This document shows positions 1 through 8,901 of a stretch of DNA of 64,000 nucleotides, in pieces (position 1 is the first letter of the stretch; each line of letters opens with the position of its first letter). The notes beneath the pieces were generated by a model. That model saw nothing but the letters and a program-made list of their open reading frames with translations. It did not search any database and was not told where the DNA came from. The DNA is from GCA-003244245 sp050699875. GTDB lineage: Bacteria; Actinomycetota; Actinomycetes; Mycobacteriales; Pseudonocardiaceae. The position numbers and the translations under genes were made by a program. Location of the stretch: positions 47,998-111,997 of the forward strand of contig JBOHFX010000167.1 of NCBI GenBank assembly GCA_050699875.1, in the 5' to 3' direction.

Positions 1-127
1 GTGATCTTTTCGGCTTACCAGCCGCGCCATTCATCCCCCTGACCATCCGAAAGCCATCCTAGCAACATCCCACAGGATGGCAACACCTGCTGTCGAGCAC
101 TGGCCCTGGTGACCACCTATCCGGCGG

Positions 128-925
128 TCAGTCGTTGGCGTGCCGCTCAGCCAGCACCTTGTGCGGGACCTGCAACAGGCGCAGCAGGGTCACCAATGCC
201 AGCCCACCGATGAGATTGCCGAGCGCGGCAAACGCGAACAGGCCTAGCCAATCGGCGTAGCCGAATGGGGCGCTGGCCTGCAGCGCGGCAAAGCACACGA
301 GCGAGGCGACGATCGCGTGGTTGATCTGACCGGCGCCCAACAGGAAGCCCATCACCGTCGCAGGCACCAGGCGGACCCCGTCAGACTGCGTGGCGTGCTG
401 CAGGTGCGTCATCAAGGTGATCAGCATTCCGCCGATCAGCGCCAGCGCGAAGGCATGCCAGGTGGTGCCCAGTTCGATGTAGGCACTAGCAGCATCAACC
501 GCCGTGGTCCGCAGCGATGGAAAGCCCACCATCACGATCGCCGTCACCACCCAACCCCCGGCGAGGTTCATCACGATCGTCGTCGCCCACAGCCGCGCTA
601 GCGACCGCAGTGGGGAACGTCTGGCCACCACCGCCGCGACGGGTATCAGGAAGTTCTCGGTGAACAGCTCGCTGCGCGCCAGGGTCAGCGCGATAAATCC
701 GATGGAGAAGGCCAGTCCCGCGAGCAGGATGTTGTGCGTCACGCGCTCGACGAGCAGCAGCGCGAGTACCCCGACGCCGACGTCGAGGCCACCGAGGAAG
801 CCGGTGGCCAGCAGACCCGGCCATGAACGTCCCAACCGCTGTTCGCCCTCATCGAGCAGCCGGTCGAAAGTCTCCTCGGAATCCTGCTGAGGGACATCAG
901 GCTCGGTGATGTTGCGGCGCTTCAT
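128..925 (-). CDS. Formate/nitrite transporter (FNT) family membrane protein
   Basis: About 265 aa with six or more hydrophobic segments and the small-residue-rich helices typical of FocA/NirC/YfdC-type channels (for example the SELFTENFLIP and MTHLQHAT regions). The N-terminal 40 residues are acidic and cytosolic-looking, which resembles the YfdC-like branch more than classical FocA. The substrate cannot be read from the sequence; formate, nitrite or another small anion are the family options. The start is taken at the ATG at 925, preceded by a GAGGAG-type ribosome site; a GTG 33 bases upstream is an alternative. It stands alone, divergent from the CsbD gene. Family assignment is fairly secure, substrate unknown. 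Confidence 0.75.
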   Translation of the reverse strand: MKRRNITEPDVPQQDSEETFDRLLDEGEQRLGRSWPGLLATGFLGGLDVGVGVLALLLVERVTHNILLAGLAFSIGFIALTLARSELFTENFLIPVAAVVARRSPLRSLARLWATTIVMNLAGGWVVTAIVMVGFPSLRTTAVDAASAYIELGTTWHAFALALIGGMLITLMTHLQHATQSDGVRLVPATVMGFLLGAGQINHAIVASLVCFAALQASAPFGYADWLGLFAFAALGNLIGGLALVTLLRLLQVPHKVLAERHAND

Positions 926-1045
926 ACTCCTCAAGGCTAGGGCTTTCGAAGGCAGCACCGGCCGGAGCGGAAGGCGGCCTCATCGGGTTGAGGGGACCGC
1001 CACGCGGGTCGTCGGTCCAGTCGATCGAGAAGGAGGCTGGACACC

Positions 1046-1252
1046 ATGGGCACGGCCGATGAGACGACGGGCAAGCTGAAGGAGGCGGCCGGGAGCGTCA
1101 CCGGTGGCGACGACCTCCGCAAAGAGGGCCAGGCGCAGCAGCACAAGGGCCAGCAGGAGGACAAGGCCGCCGAGGCCCGCGCGACGGCCGAGGAGCACGA
1201 GCGCAAGGCGGAGACTTTCGAGCGCGCGGAACGGGACCGTCAGGGCACCTGA
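1046..1252 (+). CDS. CsbD-like general stress protein
   Basis: A 68-aa, highly charged, hydrophilic protein with the CsbD pattern: an N-terminal ADETTGKLKEAAGSVTGG segment followed by a Lys/Gln/Glu-rich tail. CsbD proteins are small stress-induced cytosolic proteins whose molecular role is not established. A GAAGGAGG ribosome-binding site lies just upstream. The tail is strongly helical and glutamate/arginine rich. A 9-bp inverted repeat follows the stop codon and probably terminates the transcript, so this is likely a monocistronic stress gene. Confidence 0.85.
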   Translation: MGTADETTGKLKEAAGSVTGGDDLRKEGQAQQHKGQQEDKAAEARATAEEHERKAETFERAERDRQGT

Positions 1253-1265
1253 CGGGACGCTTCGT

Positions 1266-1295
1266 ACGGCCCCCGGCGAGGCTGTTGGGGGCCGT
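1266..1295 (+). terminator. Probable terminator hairpin after the CsbD gene
   Basis: A perfect 9-bp inverted repeat (ACGGCCCCC at 1266-1274 and GGGGGCCGT at 1287-1295) with a 12-base loop. It has no T-run, as is common for actinobacterial terminators. It sits 14 bases after the CsbD stop codon. Confidence 0.55.
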
Positions 1296-1355
1296 TCGCT
1301 ATGGCCGGTTCAGCAAAGTTTCCTGGGCGGTACCGACGGGAACATCGGGGAAGAT

Positions 1356-2030
1356 GTGCTGGTCGTGTTGCCGACCGGCGGGCACAGGTGCGCGAACTTG
1401 TCAGGCAAGCGCGAAGAAAGGCTGGCAGAATCGTCACCTGTGGTCGACACGCTGCTCTTGCGCGAGTTCCTCCGTGACCCGATCGGGATTGCGGCGGTGA
1501 CGCCCAGCTCCGCGGCGATGGCCGCGGTGCTGAGCGTGTCGATACCCGAGAGCGGTGAGCCGGTGGTTGTAGAACTCGGTGCGGGTACCGGAGCGTGCAC
1601 CGGCGTGATCCAGCGTCGGCTCGGTGGGCGGGGCCGTCACATTGCAATCGAGGTCAACCCGATTTTGGCGAAGCTGCTGACCGAGCGGTATCCAGACACC
1701 GACGTCGTATGTGGTGAGGCGGAGGACGCACCGAAGTTCTTGGCGGAGCGGGGTGCGCATTCCGCGGACGTGATCATAAGTACGTTGCCGTGGGCGCCCT
1801 TTGCCCTGTCGGCGGTACAGCGACCCCTGCTGGCTATTCTCGCCGAGTCTCTGGCCGGCGGGGGCGCCTATACCCAGGCTGCATACTCCTGGACGCGGTG
1901 GGCTCCAGCGGCCCGTCGGCAAATGCAGCAGCTTCGGGCCAACTTCGAAGAGGTTGTGATAAGCGAAACAATCTGGCGCAATGTTCCCCCAGCTCGCGTC
2001 TACATCGCCAGACGCCCCAGACACGGCTGA
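1356..2030 (+). CDS. Class I SAM methyltransferase, PmtA/KsgA-like
   Basis: About 224 aa. A Rossmann SAM-binding motif (VVELGAGTGACTGVI) is followed by the acidic end of strand 2 (IAIEVNP) and a motif IV-like STLPWAPF. The preceding LLREFLRDPIGIAAVTPSSAAMA segment is typical of small phospholipid N-methyltransferase (PmtA-like) proteins, whose real substrates in actinobacteria are mostly untested. The start is uncertain: the GTG at 1356 has a GGGGAA site five bases upstream, and the GTG at 1440 is an alternative. Coding frame upstream of 1356 overlaps the CsbD gene and is not credible. It converges on the membrane-protein gene that follows. Confidence 0.65.
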   Translation: MLVVLPTGGHRCANLSGKREERLAESSPVVDTLLLREFLRDPIGIAAVTPSSAAMAAVLSVSIPESGEPVVVELGAGTGACTGVIQRRLGGRGRHIAIEVNPILAKLLTERYPDTDVVCGEAEDAPKFLAERGAHSADVIISTLPWAPFALSAVQRPLLAILAESLAGGGAYTQAAYSWTRWAPAARRQMQQLRANFEEVVISETIWRNVPPARVYIARRPRHG

Positions 2031-2074
2031 TTATCGCAGCCCCGCCGGGAACTCCTCGATATGGCCGGGGCTGC

Positions 2075-2818
2075 TCAGGCAACTTGCCGTGCTCCTTGGT
2101 GACTAGCTGACGTACCCGGTCGGATGGCCGCGGACGGTTGGCGCGCGAGAATCCGTAATGTCGTGATGTGAATTATCACGGCGAGTGGGAGCAGGAAGGT
2201 CGGGACAAGCACCTCCGGCAGCACCGTCATCGGGAGGGTGTTCGGTTCGCCGGTGAAGACTTGCAGGACCCCAGGAGCCGAGATCACACCCAGTGTGACG
2301 GCCATTGCAAGGTCCAGCAGACCCAGGGCGTGGAAGACGATCGCCGGGCGGCGACTAGCTGGGCGCTTCCACAGCGCGTAGGCGACAAACGGTGCGGCCA
2401 GTCCGATGATCACATCGCCGATCCCGGCAGGAAGCGCGAAGTGCGCTGGTAACCGGTTTTGCAGGTAGAGCGTGATGAACGTGAATCCCACGACCCGCCA
2501 GAGGTTGGCCAGGGTGAGTAGCGCAACCACCCGGGGAGCGGCGAGCGCGTCACGCACCGCGGGTATTCGCGTGATCAGGAGGCCGGCGACGATGGGGATG
2601 AGTACACCACCGGCGATGGCTGGCACGGCGTCGCCGGCACGGCCGAGGAACACTTCGGCGCCGCCGGCGGCCGCGGCGGCGGCGAGCCAGACAGCCAAAA
2701 GCGCGCCGACGCCAAGTGCCACATCCAGCGCCGTTCGCCGCCGTGAGCCACGTTGCCGCACAGCGACATAGCTGATGGCGGCCATCAGAAGAACCACGAC
2801 GATGCAAACTGTGATCAT
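2075..2818 (-). CDS. Hypothetical multi-pass membrane protein
   Basis: 247 aa with about seven hydrophobic segments; the first begins at the N-terminus (ITVCIVVVLLMAAISYVAV). The loops are short and no catalytic or transport motif is recognised. The middle section (LANLWRVVGFTFITLYLQNRLPAHFALPAG) recalls small uncharacterised actinobacterial membrane proteins. The start ATG at 2818 faces a 324-base divergent spacer shared with the NhaA fusion gene. No function can be proposed. Confidence 0.6.
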   Translation of the reverse strand: MITVCIVVVLLMAAISYVAVRQRGSRRRTALDVALGVGALLAVWLAAAAAAGGAEVFLGRAGDAVPAIAGGVLIPIVAGLLITRIPAVRDALAAPRVVALLTLANLWRVVGFTFITLYLQNRLPAHFALPAGIGDVIIGLAAPFVAYALWKRPASRRPAIVFHALGLLDLAMAVTLGVISAPGVLQVFTGEPNTLPMTVLPEVLVPTFLLPLAVIIHITTLRILARQPSAAIRPGTSASHQGARQVA

Positions 2819-3142
2819 GAGGGCGTCGCTGGAGATGCGTTCATGGGATCATGATCCTTTCAAGGAGTGGGTCTCACGTGCAGTCGTCGTTGCACCGTAC
2901 GAAGAACTGTTAGTTTTATGATGAAACTGACTATAGGCTGTTCAGTTCGTTCACGCAACTAACTTTGTGGCCTGACCAGGGAGGTGAAGTGAGGTGAAGG
3001 TTGTTCCTGGGGTCCTGCCGTCCTCGTAATCTCACAGGAGATCATCGGCATGATTGATCATTGGCTAGGTGCGAGGAGCCGAATTGGATATCCGACACGG
3101 CACTAGGCCGGGGTCTGGATCGGCGCGGTCGGCGGGCCCTCG
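2819..3142. other. Divergent intergenic spacer
   Basis: A 324-base spacer between the leftward membrane-protein gene and the rightward NhaA fusion. It includes an AT-richer stretch near 2905-2965 with a small inverted repeat (AGTTT at 2912-2916, AAACT at 2924-2928) that could be a promoter or operator. I see no convincing gene or RNA in it. Confidence 0.4.
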
Positions 3143-5779
3143 ATGAGCGCCCCGTCCAGCGCGACCTCGCGAGCGGGCTCGGCCAACCTGGTGGCCCAGC
3201 TGTCCGAGCCCGTGCGCCGGTTCCTGCGCACCGAGGCGGCCGGTGCCGGGCTGCTGGTCGCGGCCACCGTGCTGGCCCTCGCTTGGGCGAACTCGCCGTG
3301 GGGCGGATCGTACGAGGCGCTGTGGTCTACGGAGCTCTCGCTGCGGCTGGGCCAAACGGAGATCACCGAAGACCTGCGGCACTGGGTCAACGACGGCCTC
3401 ATGGTGTTCTTCTTCTTCCTGGTGGGGATGGAGGTCCGACGCGAGCTGTCGATGGGCGAGTTGACCGAGCGCAGCCGGCTCACCGTGCCGGCACTGGCGG
3501 CCGTCGCGGGTCTGGTCGTGCCGGCGCTGATCTACCTCGCGATCAACGCCGGCGGTGCGGGTGCGGCCGGCTGGGGCATCCCCATGGCCACCGATACGGC
3601 CTTCGTGCTCGGGGCGCTGGCGTTGCTGGGTCGGCACGTCCCGACCCAGCTCCGCGTCTTCCTGCTCTCGCTGTCAGTGGTCGACGACATTGGTGCGCTT
3701 TCGGCCATCGCGATCTTCTACTCGGACAACGTCGATCTCGGTGCGCTCGGTGTGGCGGCGTTGTGCGTGCTGGCCTTCATCGCCCTCGCCCGGCTACAGG
3801 TGTGGCGCGGTCCGGCCTACTTCGCCGTCGGGGTCGTGATGTGGTTGGCCATGCACGCTTCGGGGGTGCACACCACGATCGCCGGGGTCGTGCTCGGGCT
3901 GCTGATCAGCGCGTACCCACCCCGCCGGACCGAGGTCGAGCACGCCGGCGCGTTGGCCCGGGCATTCCGCCAGTCACCGCAGCCTGCGCTGGCGCGGGCG
4001 GCCAAGCTGTCCGTCGAGCGAGCCGTCTCCCCGAATGAGCGGATCGGCGCGCTGCTGGTGCCGTGGAGCAGCTACGTCGTCGTCCCGGTGTTCGCGCTGG
4101 CCAATGCGGGCGTCCGGCTGGACGGCGACCTTGTGAGACGGGCCCTGACCTCCCCGGTGACGCTCGGCGTGTTCCTCGGGCTGGTCGTCGGCAAGCTGCT
4201 CGGCGTGGGGCTGGCGTCCACGCTCGCCGTCCGGCTTCGACTGAGCTCGCTCCCGCCCGGCGTGGATCTCGGAAGTGTCTGGGGCGGCGCAGCGCTAGCT
4301 GGGATCGGGTTCACGGTGTCGTTGTTCGTCGCTGACCTCGCCTTCGACGATGCCAGGTTGCGCGAGGAGGCCACCGTCGGCGTGCTGGCGGCGTCAGTGG
4401 TCGCGGCGTCCCTCGGCGCCGGGTTGCTCCGGCTTGCCTCGCGGCGGCGGCCGGGAACCGCGGCGCGGCCGACCCGCCTCGACCCGCCGGTCAACCCGGA
4501 GGTCGACCACGTTCGCGGTCCGGTCGACTCACCGCTGACCCTCGTCGAGTACGGAGGACTGGAGTGCCCGTTCTGCGGGCGGGCGACCGGGGTGGTGGAG
4601 GAGCTGCGCGAGCGGTTCGGCGACGACCTGCGCTACGTGTTCCGTCATCTGCCGCTGCCCGACACCCATCCCCACGGAGAGCTCGCCGCGGAGGCGACGG
4701 AGGCCGCGACGGCACAGGGCGCGTTCTGGGCCATGCACGACCGGTTGTTCGCCCACCAGGACGCCCTCGAAGCAGAGGACCTGCTCGCCCACGCTGCCGC
4801 GCTCGGGCTTGACCTGGAACGCTTCGCGCGCGAGCTCGGTGACGGTACGTACGGCCAGCGGGTCCGCGACGACGTGGCGAGCGCGGAGGCCAGCGGTGTC
4901 GTCGGCACTCCGACCTTCTTTGTCAACGGAGTCCGGCACGAGGGCCCTACCGGAACCGAGGTGCTCGCCGCGGCCCTGTTGCGGACCGACCCGCGCGGCG
5001 CACCGGCCGACCTGCCACTCGTTGTGCCGCAGCCTGCCACGGCACCCAGCGCGTCGATAACCCTGTCACCGTCCGCCGTGCTGCCGGCCGTGGCCACCCT
5101 GGCGGAGACTCCCGACGAGACCGGCGCCTTCCCGCGCCTGACCGACGTTCAGCTCGCTGCGCTGCGCCGGGCGGGACGGCGCCGCACCACAGTCCCCGGC
5201 CAGCTGCTGCTGCGCGGCGGCGGCCCCGACTACGACTTCATCATCGTGCTCGAGGGCACCGTGGCCGTCGTCGAGCAGGAACCTGGCAACGAAACAGCGC
5301 CCCGAGTGATCGCCGTGCACGGGCCCGGCCGCTTCCTCGGTGGACTCAACATGCTCGCCGGTCAGCGACCGGTGCGCTCGGTGGTGGTGCAGGAGCCGGG
5401 CGCCGTGCTCACCCTGCCGGTCGACCGGCTGCGCGCCGTTCTCGCCCGCAACCCGGCGCTGGCCAGTCTCGTCACCCGGTCGTTCCTGCTCCGCCGGGCG
5501 ATGCTCATCGGAAGGGCCAGCGGGCTGCGAATCGTCGGTGACCGCCGCTGGCCGGCCAGCCGACACCTGCGCGCCGTCCTCGCGGATAACCAGATCGTCC
5601 ACCAGTGGCTCGACCCCGCCGAGGACCCCGCGGCGCAGACCCTGCTCGCCGAGATCGGGTTGGAGGTCGACCGCGAGCAGGACGCGCGTCCGGTCGTGCT
5701 CGCCGCGGACGGTCGCGTCCTGCTCGATCCGAGCATCGACGACCTCACCCGAGCGGCGGGTGCCACCAGCACGTGGTGA
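3143..5779 (+). CDS. nhaA: NhaA Na+/H+ antiporter fused to DsbA-like, cNMP-binding and Grx-like domains
   Basis: 878 aa. Residues 1-435 form a complete NhaA antiporter, with the TDTAF aspartate (D151), the ion-binding pair in SVVDDIG (D181, D182) and K351 in VVGKLLG. Residues about 452-620 are a DsbA/thioredoxin-fold domain with a CPFC active site (475-478) and cis-proline loop VGTPTFFVNG. Residues about 670-790 resemble a Crp-type cyclic-nucleotide-binding beta-roll (GQLLLRGGGPDYDFIIVLEG). The last 80 residues look like the small glutaredoxin-like module that precedes thioredoxin reductase in cNMP-TrxR proteins, but no reductase follows. NhaA-DsbA fusions are known in actinobacteria; the extra C-terminal half is unusual. 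A role linking pH or sodium homeostasis to redox state is inference. Confidence 0.85.
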   Translation: MSAPSSATSRAGSANLVAQLSEPVRRFLRTEAAGAGLLVAATVLALAWANSPWGGSYEALWSTELSLRLGQTEITEDLRHWVNDGLMVFFFFLVGMEVRRELSMGELTERSRLTVPALAAVAGLVVPALIYLAINAGGAGAAGWGIPMATDTAFVLGALALLGRHVPTQLRVFLLSLSVVDDIGALSAIAIFYSDNVDLGALGVAALCVLAFIALARLQVWRGPAYFAVGVVMWLAMHASGVHTTIAGVVLGLLISAYPPRRTEVEHAGALARAFRQSPQPALARAAKLSVERAVSPNERIGALLVPWSSYVVVPVFALANAGVRLDGDLVRRALTSPVTLGVFLGLVVGKLLGVGLASTLAVRLRLSSLPPGVDLGSVWGGAALAGIGFTVSLFVADLAFDDARLREEATVGVLAASVVAASLGAGLLRLASRRRPGTAARPTRLDPPVNPEVDHVRGPVDSPLTLVEYGGLECPFCGRATGVVEELRERFGDDLRYVFRHLPLPDTHPHGELAAEATEAATAQGAFWAMHDRLFAHQDALEAEDLLAHAAALGLDLERFARELGDGTYGQRVRDDVASAEASGVVGTPTFFVNGVRHEGPTGTEVLAAALLRTDPRGAPADLPLVVPQPATAPSASITLSPSAVLPAVATLAETPDETGAFPRLTDVQLAALRRAGRRRTTVPGQLLLRGGGPDYDFIIVLEGTVAVVEQEPGNETAPRVIAVHGPGRFLGGLNMLAGQRPVRSVVVQEPGAVLTLPVDRLRAVLARNPALASLVTRSFLLRRAMLIGRASGLRIVGDRRWPASRHLRAVLADNQIVHQWLDPAEDPAAQTLLAEIGLEVDREQDARPVVLAADGRVLLDPSIDDLTRAAGATSTW

Positions 5780-5782
5780 CGA

Positions 5783-7864
5783 TCAGGTGGCCGGGCGGAC
5801 GTCGACACGGCCGCGTTCGGCCATCACGTCCCACCGGCGCCCGAAGGCCCACACCCCCCGTAGCGTGACGTCGAGGTCGTCGGGCACGCGGTCGGGCGCG
5901 GTGAGCGTCCGGGAGACGCGGTCTGGGGCGAGCCCGAGGACGGCGGTCAGTGCGCCGAGGGGCGCGGCCGCGGCCCAGGCCTGTGGCGAGCAGCTGGTCG
6001 GGTACAGCAGAGGGAACCGGGTGTCCGCGCGCGGGTGGCCGGTCAGCACCTCAGGTAATCGCCAGTCGACGTGGGCCGCGGCGTCGATCAGAGCCTGCAG
6101 CAGAACAGCCGCGTCCGCCCGCCAACCCCGCCGCGCCAGCCCGACGCAGGCAATGGCGGTGTCGTGCGGCCACACCGTGCCGTTGTGGTACGCCACCGGA
6201 TTGAAGCCGAGGTCGGCGGTGCTCATCGTCCGCACTCCCCAGCCGGAGAACAGCTCCGGCGCCAGCAGCGCCTCGGCGAGGCGGTCCTGGCGGCGGTCCG
6301 CAGCGATGCCGGTCATGAGTAGATGGCCGATGTCTGAGGTCAGTGAGTCGACCCGGCGGCCGTCTGGGTCGAGGGCGAGGGCGTAGTGGCCACCTGCCGG
6401 TGTCTGCACCCAGAAGTCGCGGTCGAACCGCTCGCGGAGCGACCTCGCGTCCCGCTCCAGCTGGTCGGCATACGCCCGGTCGCCCCACACGGTCCGGGCG
6501 ATACCGGCCAGCCCGAGCCGGGCGGCGTAGGAGTAGCCCTGCACCTCGCAGACCGCCAGTGGAGGCTGGGCCAGTGAGCCGTCGGCGAACAGCATCGACG
6601 TGCGGGAGTCCTTCCAGGACTGGACATCGATGCCGCGCTCGGACCGGCGGTGGAACTCCACGTAACCACGGCCGGTGAGGTCGGCCGGGCCTTCGATCCA
6701 GCTCATCGCGGCGCGCAGGTTCGGCTCGAGCTCGCGCATCAGCTCATCGTCGCCGGTCCACCGCCAGGTCTCGGCTGCCAGCATGACGTAGAGCGGGGTG
6801 GAGTCGACCGACCCGTAGTACGGCAGGGAATTGGACAAGGCGGCCACCTTGCCAACTCTGAGCTCGTGCAGGATCTTGCCCGGCTCGGCGTCGCGTGCCG
6901 GGTCGTCACTGGTGGCCTGCAGGCGGCCCAGCGCGCGCAGCGCGGTGCGAGCCAGGTCCTGGCCGAGCGCCATGGCCAGCAGGCAGGTGATGACGGTGTC
7001 CCGCCCGAAGATCGTCATGAACCAGGGCAGCCCCGCCGCGGGTAGCAACGCGTCGTGGTCGTGCTGGATTCCTGGCATGCGCAGCGCCGCCAGGTCGGCG
7101 ACAGACCGCCGGTAGGTCTCAACCAGCGGCGCCGACGGCGTCGCCAGCATGGGAACGGTGCGCTGCCAGCGCTCGAGGCGGTCATGCGCTCGCCGCTCGG
7201 CGCGGTCGAGGACACCGCCCGGATCGCTGTGTTCGGCGTGCAGGTCGTCGCCGAGCAGCACGACATAGGCATCCACTCGCCACGTGGTCCGCGGGGGGAT
7301 CGCCACCTCGAAGAAGACCTCGCCGTCCCCCGGCACGACCGGCTCGGAGAACGACACCTGGACGCCTGCCCGCCAGGCACCGTCGCGCAAGCTCTTGACG
7401 ACCGCCGAGAACCGGTAAGCACCGAGCTTGGGCAACCACTCATGCGTGATCGAGGCAGGCGGCATTCGCCGGGCAAACAGCAGGTCGGGTTTGGCCAGCT
7501 CGCGGCTCTTCACCTCGAGCAGGTCGGCGAAGTCGGCGTCGAACTCGTAGCGGACCACGACCTGCTGGACCTGGTGATCGTGGTTGGTGACGGACAGCGT
7601 CTCGCGCAGGCCGGCCTGACTGATCGTCAGCTGCCGACGGGTGCTCAGGTGGAGAACGGGGATGTGCCCGTACACCGAACAACAGAAGTGGGCGCCGTCC
7701 TGGCCGCCGCCGAGCAGGGCGGGCCGCTGCCCGTTCACCTGCATCCGCCACCGGCGCAGCACCCGCACGTCGTCGGCGTACAGCCCCTCGCTGCCGCAGC
7801 CCACGTCACCGTACGAGTCGGCGACGTAGAAGCGGTTTCCCTCGAGCACGACGACGTCCTTCAC
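5783..7864 (-). CDS. Amylo-alpha-1,6-glucosidase / glycogen-debranching-type enzyme
   Basis: 693 aa. An N-terminal GDE_N-like beta domain (FYVADSYGDVGCGSEGLYADDVRVL) precedes a GH15/GH63-like (alpha/alpha)6 barrel containing LPWFMTIFGRDTVITCL, YYGSVDSTPLYVML, SWKDSRTSM and NPVAYHNGTVWPHDTAI. These are hallmarks of bacterial debranching enzymes that remove alpha-1,6-linked glucose. The GTG start at 7864 overlaps the stop of the upstream oxidoreductase (GTGA), indicating translational coupling in a three-gene leftward operon. Its substrate could be glycogen, a limit dextrin or another glucan; the context (sucrose phosphorylase nearby) suggests storage or compatible sugar turnover. Confidence 0.8.
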   Translation of the reverse strand: MKDVVVLEGNRFYVADSYGDVGCGSEGLYADDVRVLRRWRMQVNGQRPALLGGGQDGAHFCCSVYGHIPVLHLSTRRQLTISQAGLRETLSVTNHDHQVQQVVVRYEFDADFADLLEVKSRELAKPDLLFARRMPPASITHEWLPKLGAYRFSAVVKSLRDGAWRAGVQVSFSEPVVPGDGEVFFEVAIPPRTTWRVDAYVVLLGDDLHAEHSDPGGVLDRAERRAHDRLERWQRTVPMLATPSAPLVETYRRSVADLAALRMPGIQHDHDALLPAAGLPWFMTIFGRDTVITCLLAMALGQDLARTALRALGRLQATSDDPARDAEPGKILHELRVGKVAALSNSLPYYGSVDSTPLYVMLAAETWRWTGDDELMRELEPNLRAAMSWIEGPADLTGRGYVEFHRRSERGIDVQSWKDSRTSMLFADGSLAQPPLAVCEVQGYSYAARLGLAGIARTVWGDRAYADQLERDARSLRERFDRDFWVQTPAGGHYALALDPDGRRVDSLTSDIGHLLMTGIAADRRQDRLAEALLAPELFSGWGVRTMSTADLGFNPVAYHNGTVWPHDTAIACVGLARRGWRADAAVLLQALIDAAAHVDWRLPEVLTGHPRADTRFPLLYPTSCSPQAWAAAAPLGALTAVLGLAPDRVSRTLTAPDRVPDDLDVTLRGVWAFGRRWDVMAERGRVDVRPAT

Positions 7865-8901
7865 TGGACCACTACCGCACGCCCGTCCCTGCTGCTGAGC
7901 AGCGCGCATTCGATCATCCGGATCGTGTCCCGGGCCTGCGTCGCGGGCACCGGCACCGGCGCCTCCTCGCGGATCGCGGCCGCCATCTCACGGTAGAACG
8001 ACTCGTACGCGCCTGGGACGCCGGCGAGCCGGTCAGTGCCGGCTTCGGTGGTGAGCATGCCGTAGCCCTCCTCGTTGTCTATCCCCCAGCCGGGGTCACC
8101 TGGTCGCTTCCCCGCCAGCAGTGCCGCGATCTGGCCGTCGATGCCGTACTTGACGAACGATCCTGCGTCACCGTGCACCTCGAAACGGGGACCTGGCGCG
8201 CGCACCAGCGAGCCGGCGTGCAGGATCGCCCGCAGCTGCCCGTAGCCGAGCACGAGGTGGAAGTAGTCGTCCACGGCCGCGCCCTGGCGCTGCGCGAAGA
8301 CGTCACCCAGGACGGTCTGCGGAAGGCCGAACAGGTGCAGTGCCTGGTCGAGCAGGTGCGACCCCAGGTCGTAGAGGACGCCGCCACCAGGTTGGTTCTG
8401 ATCCCGGATCCCGGGGTTCGGGTGGAAGCGGTCGTAGCGGGCGACGTACGTGCTGACCCGGCCGAGCAGACCGTCCCGGACGTACCGCTCGACGGTCCGG
8501 AAGTCGCTGTCCCAGCGTCGCTGGTGAAACACGGCCAAGTGCCGGTCCTGCTGGCCGGCAATCCCGATCAGCTCGTCCGCCTCGGTTGAGGTGACGACGA
8601 ACGGCTTGTCGACGACCACGTGTCGCCCGGCCAGCAACGCCAACCGGGCGAACTCGTAATGCAGCGCGTTCGGTGCCGCGACGACGACCAGCTCGACTGC
8701 CGGGTCGTCCAACAGCCGGCCGACCGTCGGCACTACCACCACCGACCGGAAGTCACGGTGCACTCGATCGGGATACCGGGAGACGACGGCACGCAGCCGC
8801 AGCCGCCGTTCGGCTCCAATCAGCGGGGCATGCAGAACCGAACCGGACGTGCCGTAACCGACGAGGCCGACGCCGATTGCATTCATTGGCGTTGATTTCA
8901 T
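7861..8901 (-). CDS. Gfo/Idh/MocA family oxidoreductase
   Basis: 346 aa. The N-terminal Rossmann motif GVGLVGYGTSGSVLHAPLI and the DKPFVVTSTEAD segment (EKP-type lysine) mark the NAD(P)-dependent Gfo/Idh/MocA family, followed by the C-terminal alpha/beta dimerisation domain with GGGVLYDLGSHLLDQALHLFG. Family members oxidise or reduce sugar or cyclitol hydroxyls; the substrate is not identifiable. The ATG at 8901 overlaps the preceding dehydrogenase stop by ATGA, and the 3' end overlaps the debranching enzyme start, so the three genes are probably co-translated. Confidence 0.85.
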   Translation of the reverse strand: MKSTPMNAIGVGLVGYGTSGSVLHAPLIGAERRLRLRAVVSRYPDRVHRDFRSVVVVPTVGRLLDDPAVELVVVAAPNALHYEFARLALLAGRHVVVDKPFVVTSTEADELIGIAGQQDRHLAVFHQRRWDSDFRTVERYVRDGLLGRVSTYVARYDRFHPNPGIRDQNQPGGGVLYDLGSHLLDQALHLFGLPQTVLGDVFAQRQGAAVDDYFHLVLGYGQLRAILHAGSLVRAPGPRFEVHGDAGSFVKYGIDGQIAALLAGKRPGDPGWGIDNEEGYGMLTTEAGTDRLAGVPGAYESFYREMAAAIREEAPVPVPATQARDTIRMIECALLSSRDGRAVVVQ

